64,000 nt of DNA from Clostridia bacterium. GTDB taxonomy: Bacteria; Bacillota; Clostridia; Lachnospirales; Lachnospiraceae. Position numbers and translations under genes: made by a program. Below, in pieces: positions 1 to 9,778 of this stretch. The stretch covers positions 1-64,000 of the forward strand of contig CAJTFE010000009.1 in the NCBI GenBank assembly GCA_910575725.1. Reading direction: 5' to 3'. The notes beneath the pieces were generated by a model. That model was not told the DNA's origin and made no database searches. It saw nothing but the letters and a program-made list of their open reading frames with translations. Positions within the stretch are counted from its first letter, which is position 1; each line of letters starts with the position of its first letter.

Positions 1-118
1 TTTACTAACCTGCGAAGTCAGTAATCTTATTTTACTCTGAGGTATTTTTTTCTCAACCTTCTTTCTTGGAATTCCCTATATTTGAATTATACAGGAAGCT
101 CCTTTTATGATACTATCC

Positions 119-1798
119 TCATCCGATGAGAACCCTCTTCCCCTCAAAAGCAAACCCATACCGCCGAATCCGCTCCGGGACGATCCCTTTTGCTTCCAAG
201 GCCGCAGCATACTTCTTTTCTTCTATCTGTGCAAGAGCCGCCCGTACCGTGTCCTCCAATGTTTTTTCCTCATCCGGATCATGAACCTTGAACTCCAGTA
301 TCATCGCCGGTTCTTCCTTTCTGCGCGGCTCCAGCACTACATCGTACCTCCCGTAGCCGCTTTCCCTGTTGGAAGTGAGAATGTAGCGCTCCCGCAGCTC
401 CACTAAAAGCCCCAGCACAAAGCCATGGTAAAAACGCTCCGGCTCCGTATATCCGGAAGCCCCGGCTCCTGTGTCAAAGTAACTGAAAGTAGACAGCGCA
501 ATTTTATTCATATAGATATTCATGCCTTTTCTGTCATCGCAGAGCAGCGCCTTGATGAATTCGTTGTAAGACAGGGGATCTCCCCCGAACCAGTCCTCGA
601 TCATTTCTTCAAACATCAGACGTACTTCTTCATTGGTCAGGACTAGCTCGTAAGTGGTTCTTCCCCCTTTTAAAACATAGCTTTTCATCCTCAGATAGCC
701 GCTGGCCAGCAGCAGGCTCCAGACAGCGCTCTCCTTTCGATCCAGCTGGCTGAATACAATCTGCTCGTCAAACTGGACATGAAAGGATTTCCCCAGCAGA
801 AAATCCTCCATAATCATCTTGATATTGGGATTTCCCTCCTGTATCAGCTTTCCGATGAGGCTGTTGCTGCTTGTATTCGCCCAGTAGGCTGAAAATTTTC
901 CGGTCTTCAAGTAGTTCAGGATCGACCATGGATTATAGATATCGCTCCTTTTTCCAAAGGTAAATCCATCATACCAATTTTTAACCTCCTCTTTTTCCTC
1001 CGAACGTCCGAACTCCTCCAGAGCTGCCCATACCTCTTTTTCTGTGAAACCAAAGCAGTCCGCATAGGCGTCGGAGGTGGTTGTGACTACCATCAGATTA
1101 TTCAGATCCGAAAAAACGGACTCCTTGCTCACCCGGGTAATCCCTGTCATAATAGCCCGTTCCAGGTATGGATTCGTCTTAAAGGTGGAATTAAAGAAGC
1201 TTCGGGTAAAAGAGACCATTTCCTCCCAAAAGCCGTCTACATAAGCTTCCTGCATAGGCGTATCGTACTCGTCCAACAAGATAATGGCCCTTTTTCCATA
1301 ATAACGGGATAAATATTCCGATAACTGGTTAACTGATTGTACTGCGTCCACCTCGTCCATGCTGCTTGTCTTTTTCCGAAATGTATCCTTCTCCTGCTCA
1401 GTCAGACAGGAGCTCTCCAATAAAAATGCATTTCTGGAATATTCTCTGGCAATTAATTCACATACCATGTTTCTCATATTGTAAAAACTGCTGCTTTTCA
1501 CATTGGCAAAGCTTAAAGAAATCACCGGGTAGGTGCCTTGAAGCTTTCGGTATTTCTCTTCCTTCCAGATGTCAAGCCCTTCAAACAGGTCACTGCGCCC
1601 GGCACATTTTACAGAAAAGAACTGCTCCACTGTATTCATCATCAGTGTCTTGCCAAAACGTCTGGGACGGGTAATCAAGGTAACGTCATCCCTGTTCTCC
1701 CACCACTCCTTGATAAATCCCGTCTTATCCACGTAAAAACAATTATTTTCTCTTATTTTCTCAAAGCTCTGAAGTCCGATTCCTACAGTTCTTGCCAT
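119..1798 (-). CDS. AAA-ATPase-like protein with C-terminal PD-(D/E)XK nuclease-like domain
   Basis: The 559-residue product opens with the signature of the AAA-ATPase_like family: an N-terminal YVDKTGFI segment and then the Walker A-like stretch [13 protein letters not shown] near residues 43-55. A Walker B-like segment ([12 protein letters not shown]) lies near residues 170-181. The C-terminal region (about 430-559) contains an ILEFKVHD segment typical of the DUF1703/PDDEXK_9 domain found in these proteins. The family is common and often multicopy in anaerobic Firmicutes and Bacteroidetes; its function is not established, although a nucleic-acid role is often proposed. The gene lies just outside the left edge of the glycan island, separated from it by a terminator hairpin. 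The product is full length by eye, and the start is the first in-frame ATG after a short leader. Confidence 0.85.
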   Translation of the reverse strand: MARTVGIGLQSFEKIRENNCFYVDKTGFIKEWWENRDDVTLITRPRRFGKTLMMNTVEQFFSVKCAGRSDLFEGLDIWKEEKYRKLQGTYPVISLSFANVKSSSFYNMRNMVCELIAREYSRNAFLLESSCLTEQEKDTFRKKTSSMDEVDAVQSVNQLSEYLSRYYGKRAIILLDEYDTPMQEAYVDGFWEEMVSFTRSFFNSTFKTNPYLERAIMTGITRVSKESVFSDLNNLMVVTTTSDAYADCFGFTEKEVWAALEEFGRSEEKEEVKNWYDGFTFGKRSDIYNPWSILNYLKTGKFSAYWANTSSNSLIGKLIQEGNPNIKMIMEDFLLGKSFHVQFDEQIVFSQLDRKESAVWSLLLASGYLRMKSYVLKGGRTTYELVLTNEEVRLMFEEMIEDWFGGDPLSYNEFIKALLCDDRKGMNIYMNKIALSTFSYFDTGAGASGYTEPERFYHGFVLGLLVELRERYILTSNRESGYGRYDVVLEPRRKEEPAMILEFKVHDPDEEKTLEDTVRAALAQIEEKKYAAALEAKGIVPERIRRYGFAFEGKRVLIG

Positions 1799-1835
1799 AT
1801 GCGTACCGTCCTTTCATGGCCGCTTAACAATAATA

Positions 1836-1875
1836 GCGGCCCTCCGTTGTCTCTAGTATAACAACTTCGGGCCGC
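1836..1875 (-). terminator. Terminator-like hairpin at left edge of glycan island
   Basis: The arms GCGGCCC and GGGCCGC, with inner GTTGT and ACAAC, form a 40-nt hairpin downstream of the last island gene. Read on the minus strand it is followed by a T-rich tail (TATTATTGTT). A hairpin of the same length, matching at 33 of 40 positions by my hand count, lies at the other edge (32408-32447). Confidence 0.65.
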
Positions 1876-1913
1876 CTGTTCAATGGCTATTCCTTGTTTT
1901 CTATCTAGCTTTT

Positions 1914-3122
1914 CTATCCGGCATTTTCCGTCAGACCAAAGGCTTTCATGGATTCCTCCGAAAAAATCAGCTCCACATCCGGCATATGTACCTTTTCTTT
2001 CGGATACTTTCCAATCAGCTCCTGATACAGCGCTTTTCTGGATCTCTCATAGGTGTTGGCTATCACAATGGCATCATAGGACACGCTGGGAATTACCTCC
2101 GGACTCTCCACCGGAAGTCCCATGCTCCGAAGCTCCTTGTAATTGCGGTCCACCCATGCGGTTATGGAGCAAAAGCCTGTTTTCTCCAGGTAATAATACA
2201 GCCTCTGCCCATAGGCTCCGGCTCCGTAAAGAATGATGCTGCTCCCTTTCTCTGCCGCCGGAAATGGAAACAGATACGGAAGCTTTTCATAGCCGCAGTA
2301 AAGACTACAGGCTCTGGGCACCATCAAAAACAGCAGATATGTTTTCCACTGACTGCGCAGATCAAAAATATCCGCATATTTTTTAAGGCTTTTGTCCACC
2401 GTCTCATACAAAATCCTAAACTGCTCCCTTTCCTGCACACAGTCCGGAATCCGTTTTACCATAGAGGCCGTGCTCTGCCTGTAATGATAAAGGCATTTCT
2501 TCATTATATAGATGCTTTCTGCATTCAGCAGACAAGGATAGGTGCAGGCCGCATCCTCTCCCATCACAATCCGTTCATCTACCTCGTGCTGAAATCTTTC
2601 CAGGCATTCCCTCCGGAACAGCTTGTCCCACACACCCGGGAAAATACCCCACTCAAAAAAAGCATCCTTTACAATCATCCGGGGATATACCTCTTTCAGA
2701 AGCTCCTCTTTCCCATACCGGCCCTCCGGTATGCCGTGGAACACTTCTCTGCTTACATCCCCTGTATCCTCAAAGCGTCCGCACATAACTACATCTACAG
2801 CCTGCTTTATGAGCTCTGCATACATACGCTCATACATATCCGGCTCGATAAAGTCGTCTCCGTCCACATAAGCAATATATGCTCCCTCTGCCATACGCAG
2901 CCCCGCCTTCCGGGCGCTGACCAGACCGCCGTTTTCTTTGTGAATCACCCGAATCCGGCTATCCTTCTTCCGGTACTCTTCGCAGAGAGCGCCGCTTCCG
3001 TCTGTAGAGCCGTCGTCTACCAGAATGATTTCCAGATCCGTGTATGCCTGGCAGAGCAGGCTTTCGATGCATTGGGAAAGATAAGCCTTTACATTATATA
3101 TGGGTACTATTACACTGATCAT
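1914..3122 (-). CDS. Family 2 glycosyltransferase with C-terminal Rossmann-like module
   Basis: Residues 1 to about 230 are a classical GT-A family 2 transferase: the start MISVIVPIYNVKAYL, the nucleotide-binding DDGSTDGS at about 36-43 and the metal-binding YVDGDDFIEP near 84-94. It would transfer a sugar from a nucleotide-sugar donor; donor and acceptor cannot be read from sequence. The C-terminal third (about 290-390) is a separate module beginning IILYGAGAYGQRLYYYL, followed by an AWVDRN strand and a DAIVIAN strand, which looks like a small Rossmann fold. The same kind of module recurs at one end of many proteins in this cluster. This is the last gene of the island, 76 bp after the previous one, and is followed by a terminator hairpin. 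Confidence 0.88.
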   Translation of the reverse strand: MISVIVPIYNVKAYLSQCIESLLCQAYTDLEIILVDDGSTDGSGALCEEYRKKDSRIRVIHKENGGLVSARKAGLRMAEGAYIAYVDGDDFIEPDMYERMYAELIKQAVDVVMCGRFEDTGDVSREVFHGIPEGRYGKEELLKEVYPRMIVKDAFFEWGIFPGVWDKLFRRECLERFQHEVDERIVMGEDAACTYPCLLNAESIYIMKKCLYHYRQSTASMVKRIPDCVQEREQFRILYETVDKSLKKYADIFDLRSQWKTYLLFLMVPRACSLYCGYEKLPYLFPFPAAEKGSSIILYGAGAYGQRLYYYLEKTGFCSITAWVDRNYKELRSMGLPVESPEVIPSVSYDAIVIANTYERSRKALYQELIGKYPKEKVHMPDVELIFSEESMKAFGLTENAG

Positions 3123-3197
3123 ACTCTCTCCTCCTCGCCGCTTCCCTTCCCTGCAGGCGGTACGCTCCCCTGTCCTTCTCCACCGCCTGGAAGCTCC

Positions 3198-5141
3198 TCA
3201 AATACCAATATAATTCTCGATACCCCTTTTCTGCAGCTCGGAAACTACCTGTGCCTGGTTTTTCTCATCCATACACAGCACCAGTCCATAGCTTTGGGGA
3301 TCCGCTATCTCCGACAGATATCTGACAGGCAGTCCCTCAAGGCTCTCTGCCCTGCTTCTTCCGTCCGACACTACAAAGCCTTCCACACGGGGCAGGATAC
3401 TGCTGTATGCTCTTGCCATATAGCCGGTTCCGTAAATCAGCAGCCTGGAATGCTTTCCGCAGAACTCCTGCAGGGCTCCCCGGAAAATGTGTTTTTTCAT
3501 AGAAAAAAAATCCCGGAAGCCTCCGTACTGTCTTTGAACCTGCATGGCTGTCTGTTTCAGATAATACTGTAGATTGATCTCATTCATAGCCCCATAGGCT
3601 TCGCTTTCTACAATTCCGGAATAATATCCTGCATCCTGCGCAAGATAACTCCAAAGATAAGGCAGATACCTGCTGTATGCTGCAGGGAAATCCTTTAGAC
3701 GCTTTAAGATGCTCCCGCGTATCCAGAAGCTCTCTGCCACCCGGAAAGGAGGATGCGTTTCCGAAATCCGGCATTTAAGCTTCAGCTCCTCTGCTATTTT
3801 CTCCACTTCACCGAAGACGCCCTTCCACCCTTCTCCAAGCTCTCCGAAAAAGTCTGCAAATACCGGCTGGGGATATGTCAGAAATCCAAGCCTTGCTTCC
3901 TCTTCAAAGCGCCGCACAATTCCTGCTGTATGCTTATCGTCCTTCAACAGATTCTCCCACCGGTTATAAAAACATGATTTTCCCGTGCAGCTTGATCTGT
4001 TCTTTGTACTTATGTCCTCGTCATATATGACACAGACCAGTTCTGCTCCGGAAAAGCCGTACAAAAGCTCCGGAAGTTCCTTATGTATTTCCCTGCATTC
4101 ATACCCTGACTCCCGGTACAGTTTCCGAATCTCTTCCTCCCGGGAAAACAGTTTTATCTTGCAGCCCGGCCCGAGCCTTCCTAAATATTCCAGCACGTAT
4201 TCCATAGATTCCTTATATTCCAGAATCACTGCAACCAGCACATCCATGGAAGCTTCCGATCCTTCTTCACGGGAAGAAATCCGGTACTGAAGACAAAGCT
4301 TTCTCTGCAGATCCGCCATATTCAACGTCCGGATAATATTTTCCCATATCAGATCCGCCTTGTAATCTGTATGCCGGTGGATATATTCCATTGCAAGGCG
4401 CAGCTGCTCCTGGGTCTGCTTCTCCAGGGTATCCGATGCTATCTGCTGCTTTTTCAGAAAAGGGAAGTTCCTCTTTTTAATCAGTTCATAAGAAATAAAC
4501 TCATACTGGCAGTAATTATAGTCCTTATTTTCCGAATCATTCGCCTTTGTATCTGCCAGGGTGTCATAAGTGTAGCCAAGCTCCGCAAAGTGCTGGGTGA
4601 ACTTAAATTCATATTCCTGAAACAGCTGGCTGAATACAGGATAATAGGGCATCCCTTCCCAATAGGCCCGAAATGCGTCCGAGTGAAGCATCCGTGTCCG
4701 CACAGCCATAAAATATGTCTGGATGTGTTCCGGAACATCCCTTCCAAAATTGCTTTTGCAGGCCCCATACTCCGCTCTGGCTATCCCCCAGAAATCCGCC
4801 GGCCTTTTATCCATTTCCGCAAAAATCTCTCTCATGGGACAAAACGGGCCGAACATGGAATCATTTACCAGGATTAACTCATCATATTCCCAGACCTTGT
4901 CCCAGCCTAAAAATAAGCACAATGCATCCTTAAAGCCCCCTGCGTCAAAGCCTTTGTTTTCCCGGAAGAAAATCTCATCTGCATATCCTTGTATATGCTC
5001 GATTCCCTCTTCTACTTTTTCTTCATTGCAGACCACTGCAAGATGATCTGCACATTCCCGCAGCTCCTTCAGCATATATCCGATATAAGCATCTACCACG
5101 CTGTCTTTATCATAGGTTAAATAAATACAAAGTCTTTTCAT
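3198..5141 (-). CDS. Rhamnan synthesis protein F (RgpF)-like glycosyltransferase with C-terminal Rossmann-like module
   Basis: The 647-residue protein begins MKRLCIYLTYDKDSVVDAYI and contains FFRENKGFDAGGFKDAL near residues 58-74 and LILVNDSMFGPF near 88-99, the hallmarks of the RgpF family acting in rhamnose-rich or related surface glycans. The middle segment (about 280-560) is not recognised. The C-terminal 80 residues begin LLIYGTGYMARAYSSIL and continue with GFVVSD and YGLVLCMD strands, the Rossmann-like module seen in its neighbours. It is cytoplasmic, with no membrane segment evident. It starts only 9 bp after the upstream FkbM gene ends, so the two are probably co-translated. The sugar transferred is unknown. 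Confidence 0.8.
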   Translation of the reverse strand: MKRLCIYLTYDKDSVVDAYIGYMLKELRECADHLAVVCNEEKVEEGIEHIQGYADEIFFRENKGFDAGGFKDALCLFLGWDKVWEYDELILVNDSMFGPFCPMREIFAEMDKRPADFWGIARAEYGACKSNFGRDVPEHIQTYFMAVRTRMLHSDAFRAYWEGMPYYPVFSQLFQEYEFKFTQHFAELGYTYDTLADTKANDSENKDYNYCQYEFISYELIKKRNFPFLKKQQIASDTLEKQTQEQLRLAMEYIHRHTDYKADLIWENIIRTLNMADLQRKLCLQYRISSREEGSEASMDVLVAVILEYKESMEYVLEYLGRLGPGCKIKLFSREEEIRKLYRESGYECREIHKELPELLYGFSGAELVCVIYDEDISTKNRSSCTGKSCFYNRWENLLKDDKHTAGIVRRFEEEARLGFLTYPQPVFADFFGELGEGWKGVFGEVEKIAEELKLKCRISETHPPFRVAESFWIRGSILKRLKDFPAAYSRYLPYLWSYLAQDAGYYSGIVESEAYGAMNEINLQYYLKQTAMQVQRQYGGFRDFFSMKKHIFRGALQEFCGKHSRLLIYGTGYMARAYSSILPRVEGFVVSDGRSRAESLEGLPVRYLSEIADPQSYGLVLCMDEKNQAQVVSELQKRGIENYIGI

Positions 5142-5150
5142 CCTCTATCC

Positions 5151-6275
5151 TTATCTGCAGATATGCTGGTTCTGTCTTCTTCCATATACAATCCCGCGTC
5201 TGAGATCTCCTAATTCCCAGGTATCATCCGAATATAGAAAAAGCATATATCCTTCCGATGTCTCTGTCTGATACCCATAATCCTCCAGCTTCCGTCTTAT
5301 CGCTTTTTCATCGCCGTTTCTGTGATAGCTGCAAACAGAAGCTTTTATATCATTTGTGCGGAATGTCCTCTCTGCTCCGCAGATTGCAGACAGTTCTGCA
5401 CCTTCGATATCCATTTTTATAAAATCAACCTTACGCTTTTGTACGACATCATCAATCCGGCAGGTCCTGTCCGATGATTTGTCGGAAAGAGCTTTCCTGA
5501 TAATCGTTACTTTGCTCTCATACTTTCGAAAGGTGTATGCCAAGGGCTCCTGCCAGACCGGATCCATTTCAAACAGGTATAAATGTGATGCCGCGTCCAC
5601 ATACTTCAAGGCAAAATTGCCTTCGCACACCCCCGCATCAATGATACAGTCCCCGTCTGCCACCGTATGATCCTGTTTTACATATAAATGAGGGGAGCCT
5701 TCGCTTTGTTCCCATAACAGATTTTCAACGTATAACCCGCCGTTCTTTTTCACAAATTTGTATTCCCTCGGATAATACATGGGCACAATTCTGCCTTCCG
5801 CCGTCCTGAAATCTATGTAAGGCAGTTCCGTCCGCCTGTCCCATTTCACCTCATCATAAGTGTAATCTGCAGTAATAAACTGATTAAAAGTGCTGATTTT
5901 CCTATCTGAGATATATTCCAGTAGTTCCTTTATTTCTTTCTCCTGGGTATCCTTATAGTTTTTTTGCAGAAGTTCTTTTAAAGGAAAGGTATATTCCCGA
6001 ATCTGTTCCGGCCGGAGATATGCCGCAAGCTGCCGGAATACTGTCTGATAACTCTCCTCTTCCATCAAAAAAATCAAAACCAAATCACAGGGGGCTTCCT
6101 TTAAAATATCCGGATGATAAACCGGATACCCGTCAAATAAGGTTCCGGCTTTCGTTTTGTCATTATCCAGAAATCCCAATATCTGAAACTCTCCCGTCCC
6201 CTCCAATATCTTCCTTACCCTGGCCCCAAAGGCTTCCGCGCAGTATCCGGTTCCAAAAAAATATACTTTTTTCAT
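5151..6275 (-). CDS. FkbM family methyltransferase with N-terminal Rossmann-like module
   Basis: The C-terminal half (about 190-360) is an FkbM-type SAM-dependent O-methyltransferase: CIIDAGVCEGNFALKYV gives the SAM-binding loop, and DFIKMDIEGAELSAI is the family's hallmark segment. The N-terminal 110 residues begin KKVYFFGTGYCAEAFG and include an ILGFLDNDKTKAGTLF segment, a small nucleotide-binding-like module. FkbM proteins methylate hydroxyls of sugars or polyketides; here a sugar in the glycan is the natural target, by context. It lies 11 bp downstream of the GT-D gene and 9 bp upstream of the RgpF-like gene. Confidence 0.85.
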   Translation of the reverse strand: MKKVYFFGTGYCAEAFGARVRKILEGTGEFQILGFLDNDKTKAGTLFDGYPVYHPDILKEAPCDLVLIFLMEEESYQTVFRQLAAYLRPEQIREYTFPLKELLQKNYKDTQEKEIKELLEYISDRKISTFNQFITADYTYDEVKWDRRTELPYIDFRTAEGRIVPMYYPREYKFVKKNGGLYVENLLWEQSEGSPHLYVKQDHTVADGDCIIDAGVCEGNFALKYVDAASHLYLFEMDPVWQEPLAYTFRKYESKVTIIRKALSDKSSDRTCRIDDVVQKRKVDFIKMDIEGAELSAICGAERTFRTNDIKASVCSYHRNGDEKAIRRKLEDYGYQTETSEGYMLFLYSDDTWELGDLRRGIVYGRRQNQHICR

Positions 6276-6286
6276 GTATGCTTCCT

Positions 6287-7492
6287 TTACACAATCCTCG
6301 CTATTATCTGATTTTTATAGACTGCTTCGTCTGCAATTTCAAACTTTTGCTCTGCCGCAATCTCTGCAACCATCTTCCCCGGAATTTCTATGCGTTCTTC
6401 TGCCTCCCGCAAATACCATTCATACTCATTATCCAGCTGGCCGATATCAAGGGCCTGGTACCCTTCTTTTGCCAGATCGTATGCAAGTACGGTTGCACTC
6501 GGCCCTAAGGAAATGCAGATCAAAGACTGCCGGGATACCCTGCACAGTACCTCATGCAGTATTTCCTGGTATTTATCCCATGCGTTTTGGGAAGGGCATA
6601 AAATACGGGAAAGAGAACGGGCATTTTTCATCAAATCGTTTCCGATTCCAATCCTTGAATACTCTCCTTCTACAATAACCACCTCTCTGCAATTCCATAT
6701 TTTTTTAAAGAGAGGGAAGATTTCATCTGCATTTTTTTTATCCTTATAAATGATATAAGGCCTGGTGACATAGGTGTCATAATAGCATCTCTGAGAATTC
6801 AGTAATTGGAGAATCTCCCTTCTTGTATCCCCATACATGTATTCCCGGATTGCGTCTGCCGCAGCTTCTTTGTATTGTTCCAGTCCTACAAAGTTCTGTG
6901 CCACAGCTATGTTGATTCCGCTGTCTTCGGAAAACAGGACTTCCTTCAGCCGCCTGCTTAATTCCGGATCCGATTTTTGAAACCAGGGACGTTCTTTTTC
7001 TCGGATCATTTCAAACTCTCCGTCTCCAAACCTGCATAAGCTGCTGTGATCTGCATAAATTTTTTCTAAAAGCTCTGTTCCCCTGAGAATTCTGGGTGAA
7101 GCTTCTATTTCCCACTCATAAGGCGCACTGTCCAAGCGACACCGGAATATGTTTTTCTCTTTCACTAACTTTTCGATTCTTTCAGCTCTTCTCACGAATA
7201 TGGAATCATCTGCGCCCTCTTTCCAGTAGCATATTACTTTTTCAGGTGCAATCCCCAATCTTACGCATTCTTTCTCAACCGATTCATAATTTTTGATGGA
7301 AACAACCACATAGTCAAAGTCTTTTCCCTGAATCTCCTGGGGGGAACAGACAAAAAGGGAAGGAAACAGCTCTGTTCCCTGCTTTCTCTCATCCTGATCC
7401 AAAATCCCCGCTATCTCTGCTTTTGTCAGATCGATTTCCTCCGCCACCTGCCGGACGCAGTTCCCGGCCCCCCATATGTATACCTGAAGCAT
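6287..7492 (-). CDS. GT-D fold (DUF1792) glycosyltransferase with N-terminal Rossmann-like module
   Basis: After an N-terminal module (1 to about 90; LQVYIWGAGNCVRQVAEEI, then GILDQDERKQGTEL), residues about 120-400 match the DUF1792/GT-D family: LCRFGDGEFEMI at about 152-163, a middle RPYIIYKDK and VIVEGEYSRIGIGNDL, and LICISLGPSATVLAYDLA near 340-357. From family knowledge, GT-D enzymes include the glucosyltransferase that extends O-glycans on streptococcal serine-rich adhesins, so a role in glycan extension on protein is plausible. Donor and acceptor are not determined. It lies 38 bp downstream of a GT2 gene and 11 bp upstream of the FkbM gene. Confidence 0.85.
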   Translation of the reverse strand: MLQVYIWGAGNCVRQVAEEIDLTKAEIAGILDQDERKQGTELFPSLFVCSPQEIQGKDFDYVVVSIKNYESVEKECVRLGIAPEKVICYWKEGADDSIFVRRAERIEKLVKEKNIFRCRLDSAPYEWEIEASPRILRGTELLEKIYADHSSLCRFGDGEFEMIREKERPWFQKSDPELSRRLKEVLFSEDSGINIAVAQNFVGLEQYKEAAADAIREYMYGDTRREILQLLNSQRCYYDTYVTRPYIIYKDKKNADEIFPLFKKIWNCREVVIVEGEYSRIGIGNDLMKNARSLSRILCPSQNAWDKYQEILHEVLCRVSRQSLICISLGPSATVLAYDLAKEGYQALDIGQLDNEYEWYLREAEERIEIPGKMVAEIAAEQKFEIADEAVYKNQIIARIV

Positions 7493-7530
7493 ATAAATCT
7501 CCTCCCATACAGATATTTCCTGACAGCCGT

Positions 7531-8646
7531 TTACCGGCTTACAAACTTTTCCCAGCTGCTGCTCCAGACAAGCTCATTTATCATGTCTTCCCAGGTAATA
7601 CAGTACACTGCCGGGTTCTTTATCTTTTCAACCTGCAGTAAGATTTCATAGCTGGATTCTCTCACCATCAGCAGCAGGACACCGCAAAAGGCCTTTAATG
7701 CTTCCGGTTCCAAAACCGGTGTCCCGTTTTCCGTTATCCCCCGTTTTTCTGCATCGCTGTCAATAAAAAACGAAATCCTAAGCCCCCTCTGCTTCAATAT
7801 GTCATGCACAAGCTTTCCCCAGTTCCCTGCTCCGAAGATTGCTATTTCATCATGCAATCCGACTCCTTCTTTTTCCAAAAGTACGTCATACAGCTTCCCT
7901 GGAAGGTTCTTTAACACATTTTCAAAATACAAAGCCTGTTTCCGGTGGAAAAGAATGTTTTTAACAGAAGCCCTCTTATCCAGCGGTGCATAGCGCAGAT
8001 ACTTCCGTGCAGCCATCAGCGTTTCTTTGCTGCAGGTTTCTCCCTGCTGGACGCTGACTCCGCTCATCCGGAAATTTGCCAGCGTCTGATCCAGATATGC
8101 AAACCGGACTCCTTTTGTATACAGCTTCAGTATAAATTCATAATCTGCCGCAATGTGATACTCTAACCGGAACGGCCCGTACTTTTCATAAATCTCTTTT
8201 TTCAGAAAAACCGTCGAATGCGGAATCTCCATCTCATACCTCATCTTTTCTATATCGCTTGGAATCAGCGCTTCCGTTCTGCCATCCTCATAAATCAGAT
8301 TCATCCTTCCGTAGACTGCTTCTGCATCTGACTCCTGAAAACATCTTCTCACCATGTCAAAGGTTCCCGGTTCATACCAGTCATCGGAATTTATGATCCC
8401 CACTATATCACCGCATGATGACGCGATTCCTTTGTTCATGGCATCGTATATTCCCCTGTCCGGCCCACTGATGATTCTGGTTATATGATTCCGGTATTTC
8501 TCAATGATTTCTAGTGTTTTATCTGTAGAGCCTCCATCCACTATGATATACTCACAGTCCCTGTCATCTTGATTGATCACGCTTTGAATGGTCTGCTCGA
8601 TTGTTTTTTCGCTGTTTAGACATACTGTGATAATTGAAATTTTCAT
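7531..8646 (-). CDS. Family 2 glycosyltransferase with C-terminal Rossmann-like module
   Basis: The N-terminal domain (1 to about 230) is a GT-A transferase of the WcaA/PGL type: MKISIITVCLNSEKTI, VDGGSTDKTLEII at about 36-48, GPDRGIYDAMNKGI near 60-73 and IINSDDWYEPG near 83-93 as the DXD-like site. The C-terminal part (about 262-371) starts IAIFGAGNWGKLVHDIL and has a FFIDSDAEKRGI strand, so it carries the module shared across the cluster, here at the opposite end from the GT-D neighbour. It would add one residue to the glycan; specificity is unknown. It is separated by 36 bp from the upstream DUF268 gene. Confidence 0.87.
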   Translation of the reverse strand: MKISIITVCLNSEKTIEQTIQSVINQDDRDCEYIIVDGGSTDKTLEIIEKYRNHITRIISGPDRGIYDAMNKGIASSCGDIVGIINSDDWYEPGTFDMVRRCFQESDAEAVYGRMNLIYEDGRTEALIPSDIEKMRYEMEIPHSTVFLKKEIYEKYGPFRLEYHIAADYEFILKLYTKGVRFAYLDQTLANFRMSGVSVQQGETCSKETLMAARKYLRYAPLDKRASVKNILFHRKQALYFENVLKNLPGKLYDVLLEKEGVGLHDEIAIFGAGNWGKLVHDILKQRGLRISFFIDSDAEKRGITENGTPVLEPEALKAFCGVLLLMVRESSYEILLQVEKIKNPAVYCITWEDMINELVWSSSWEKFVSR

Positions 8647-8682
8647 ACAGGTCTCCTTTACACAGGCTCTATTCTGGAAAAA

Positions 8683-9732
8683 TCATTTTACGAAGAAAAA
8701 TAATCCGTACCTGTACTCGCCGTTATGTGAATCCTGATCATATTTATGAATGTCCACATCATACTCGATTCTGCCTTCCGCAGCACATGAGAACTCTTTT
8801 AAGCTCAAAGAGGAAAAGCACTCTATGATTGTGGAAGCATTGAAAACCCGATGAGCGTTAAATTCCACACGTTCCTTACCAATTGGAACCGAAATATACA
8901 GCCTTCCGCCCTTTTTTAATTTTTTCTGTATATTCTTAAAGCATTCAAAACATCCTTCCGGATTGACCGGATCCCCGTATCGTCCCAACCCGAAATGCTC
9001 CAGTGAGCACAAAGCAGACATGCTTTCAATGCTATTATCCGGTATTTGGTGTAGTGTAGTGGCATCGTCCACCATGGTATGTAAATGCGCAATCTTCAAA
9101 GGAAACTCCCGGACATCAATCATAGTAACATCCACATCTGCTGCCAGCAGGTGCGCAATAAATCCATCTATCCTGGAACCTATATCAAAATGCACCTTCA
9201 CTCCTGTATGAAGGATCTTATTTGCGGCCCACAAATCTTGAAAAAAATAATTTGTGACTTCCCCAGCCATAGCATACTTTTCCCAGATAATGGGCCAGAG
9301 ATACTTTTCCTGTATCCGGAAATTCTCTCTCTTATTTAACTCTGTATATTTTTTTATGTCATCTGCAAAAAAAGACTCTTCCTTTAATCCAAACTCTGCA
9401 CAGTAATTTGTAAAATTCTTTTCCCCTAATACCTCTCGGATTACCGTTAAATCCTTCAAACCTTCCCGGCTTTTTATACCTCTAAGAAAAAGTACTTTTT
9501 CCAAAGGAAGCTTTTTCCTGCAGCATGTATGATAAATCTCATCGGAAAAAGAGTTGGCCGCAATAATAAAATCATATTCCTTGGGAAGCTCGTCCAGCCC
9601 ATATACACTTTTTCCATCGTACATATCCATACTTTTTTCAGATTGGATAAAACCAAGAAGCTCTCCGCAGATTCCATTTGACAACACCTGCTTTGCTATG
9701 GCTCCCGTACCCCAAATTAAAACCTTCTTCAT
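8683..9732 (-). CDS. DUF268-type methyltransferase-like protein with N-terminal Rossmann-like module
   Basis: I place the start at the ATG of MKKVLIWGTGAIAKQVL (9732); the longer in-frame start at 9789 would overlap the upstream gene, and AGGTGAGG lies before the internal ATG. Residues 1-90 are the recurring Rossmann-like module. Residues about 170-349 resemble DUF268: HFDIGSRIDGFIAHLLA, VTMIDVREFP, CSLEHFGLGRYGDPV and LKKGGRLYISVPIG, which look like a class I methyltransferase scaffold. DUF268 proteins occur in glycan loci, but their reaction is not established to my knowledge. A sugar-modifying methyltransferase is the likeliest reading. Confidence 0.75.
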   Translation of the reverse strand: MKKVLIWGTGAIAKQVLSNGICGELLGFIQSEKSMDMYDGKSVYGLDELPKEYDFIIAANSFSDEIYHTCCRKKLPLEKVLFLRGIKSREGLKDLTVIREVLGEKNFTNYCAEFGLKEESFFADDIKKYTELNKRENFRIQEKYLWPIIWEKYAMAGEVTNYFFQDLWAANKILHTGVKVHFDIGSRIDGFIAHLLAADVDVTMIDVREFPLKIAHLHTMVDDATTLHQIPDNSIESMSALCSLEHFGLGRYGDPVNPEGCFECFKNIQKKLKKGGRLYISVPIGKERVEFNAHRVFNASTIIECFSSLSLKEFSCAAEGRIEYDVDIHKYDQDSHNGEYRYGLFFFVK

Positions 9733-9778
9733 TGCTTTTTGTGCCTCACCTTTCTTCTTTGATACTATGCTGTATTTA

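Noticed and set aside
1-118. Further gene or RNA at the left end
   Set aside because: The 118 bases contain no open frame with a start signal, tRNA-like fold or clear terminator.
1986-3572. Plus-strand open frame of 528 codons
   Set aside because: It lies antisense to the GT2 gene and continues into the RgpF-like gene; its translation shows no domain and is rich in His/Cys/Arg typical of a shadow frame.
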